From Mycobacterium sp. 3519A (GTDB taxonomy: Bacteria > Actinomycetota > Actinomycetes > Mycobacteriales > Mycobacteriaceae), in NCBI RefSeq assembly GCF_900240945.1, contig NZ_OESG01000013.1, positions 1,714,888 to 1,778,887 of the forward strand: 64,000 bases of DNA, in the 5' to 3' direction. A program made the translations under genes and the position numbers. Of this stretch, positions 63,833 through 64,000 are shown one piece after another. Within the stretch, counting starts at the first letter, position 1; every line of letters starts with the position of its first letter. The notes below the pieces were generated by a model. The model saw only the letters and a program-made list of their open reading frames with translations, was not told the DNA's origin and ran no database searches.

Positions 63833-64000
63833 AGGTTGTTCCGGCCGGGCGCGTGCTGAAACGCGCGTGGCTCCCGATACTCCTGATCGTGGTGCTGGCC
63901 GTGTCGGGGCTGGTCGTGTCGCGGCTGCACAAGATGTTCGCGTCGCAGGATCTGAACGCCGGCGCGGGCGCTGGTATCGAGATCGTCCAGTTCAACCCGA
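63829..64000 (+). CDS. MmpS-family membrane protein (3' truncated by window edge)
   Basis: 57 codons visible. One membrane helix, WLPILLIVVLAVSGLVVSRL, follows a basic N-terminus, then HKMFASQDLNAGAGAGIEIV and QFNP, as in the MmpS4/MmpS5 group. MmpS proteins are periplasmic partners of MmpL (RND) exporters of siderophores, lipids and drugs; an mmpL gene is expected just downstream. GTG overlaps the MarR stop. Confidence 0.85.
   Translation, partial: MKVVPAGRVLKRAWLPILLIVVLAVSGLVVSRLHKMFASQDLNAGAGAGIEIVQFNP

Overview
The window is high-G+C chromosomal DNA from a mycobacterium, most likely a fast-growing Mycolicibacterium-type species. The first 41.7 kb follows the order of the M. tuberculosis Rv2973c-Rv2901c block: recG, HNH protein, aldo/keto reductase, lipN, DsbA, VKOR, pca, rsmD, coaD, then sepIVA, yceD, rnc, mutM, OsmC, acyP, smc, ftsY, amtB-glnK-glnD, ffh, amidohydrolase, dacB, SnoaL protein, rpsP-KH-rimM-trmD, lppW, rplS, lepB, rnhB, DUF2469. 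The large PDIM/PGL lipid locus that separates coaD from sepIVA in M. tuberculosis is absent; only a hemerythrin-like gene and a terminator lie there. Local differences from that order include a type 2 IPP isomerase between smc and ftsY, an enoyl-CoA hydratase after ffh, duplicated aldo/keto reductase and dacB genes, and an intact IS481-type element exactly at the trmD/lppW junction.

Region by region: 0-8.8 kb holds DNA repair, redox enzymes and the DsbA/VKOR disulfide-forming pair. 8.8-14.0 kb holds pyruvate carboxylase, rRNA methyltransferase, CoA synthesis and an HHE di-iron protein. 14.2-23.9 kb covers septum formation, RNA and DNA processing and the SRP receptor. 23.9-28.3 kb is the nitrogen operon with GlnR-like boxes. 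28.3-34.9 kb has SRP54, lipid and amidohydrolase enzymes, penicillin-binding proteins and small enzymes. 35-41.7 kb holds ribosomal, tRNA and secretion genes plus the IS.

From 41.7 to 61.6 kb lies an accessory catabolic island: two DapB-like oxidoreductases, an F420-type luciferase-like enzyme, three cytochromes P450, three short-chain dehydrogenases (one of the mycofactocin-coupled type), an aldehyde dehydrogenase, a nitroreductase, a NorD-like VWA protein with a NorQ/MoxR-like AAA ATPase, a substrate-binding protein without signal peptide or transporter partners, two AveC-like membrane proteins, a fused double-TetR regulator and a single TetR. Four related 20-bp motifs sit at four promoters around the double-TetR gene, so the island looks like a regulon. 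The enzyme set suggests stepwise hydroxylation and oxidation (P450, then alcohol dehydrogenase, then ALDH) of a hydrophobic compound. The substrate is not evident. The AAA/VWA pair may assist maturation of a metalloenzyme.

The last 2.4 kb holds a PLP-dependent decarboxylase and a MarR regulator overlapping the start of an mmpS gene that runs off the window. Three copies of a palindromic repeat with conserved outer arms and co-varying inner arms (2.4, 57.7 and 59.1 kb), and two other long palindromes (17.2 and 61.6 kb), lie between genes. No tRNA, rRNA or CRISPR array was recognised.
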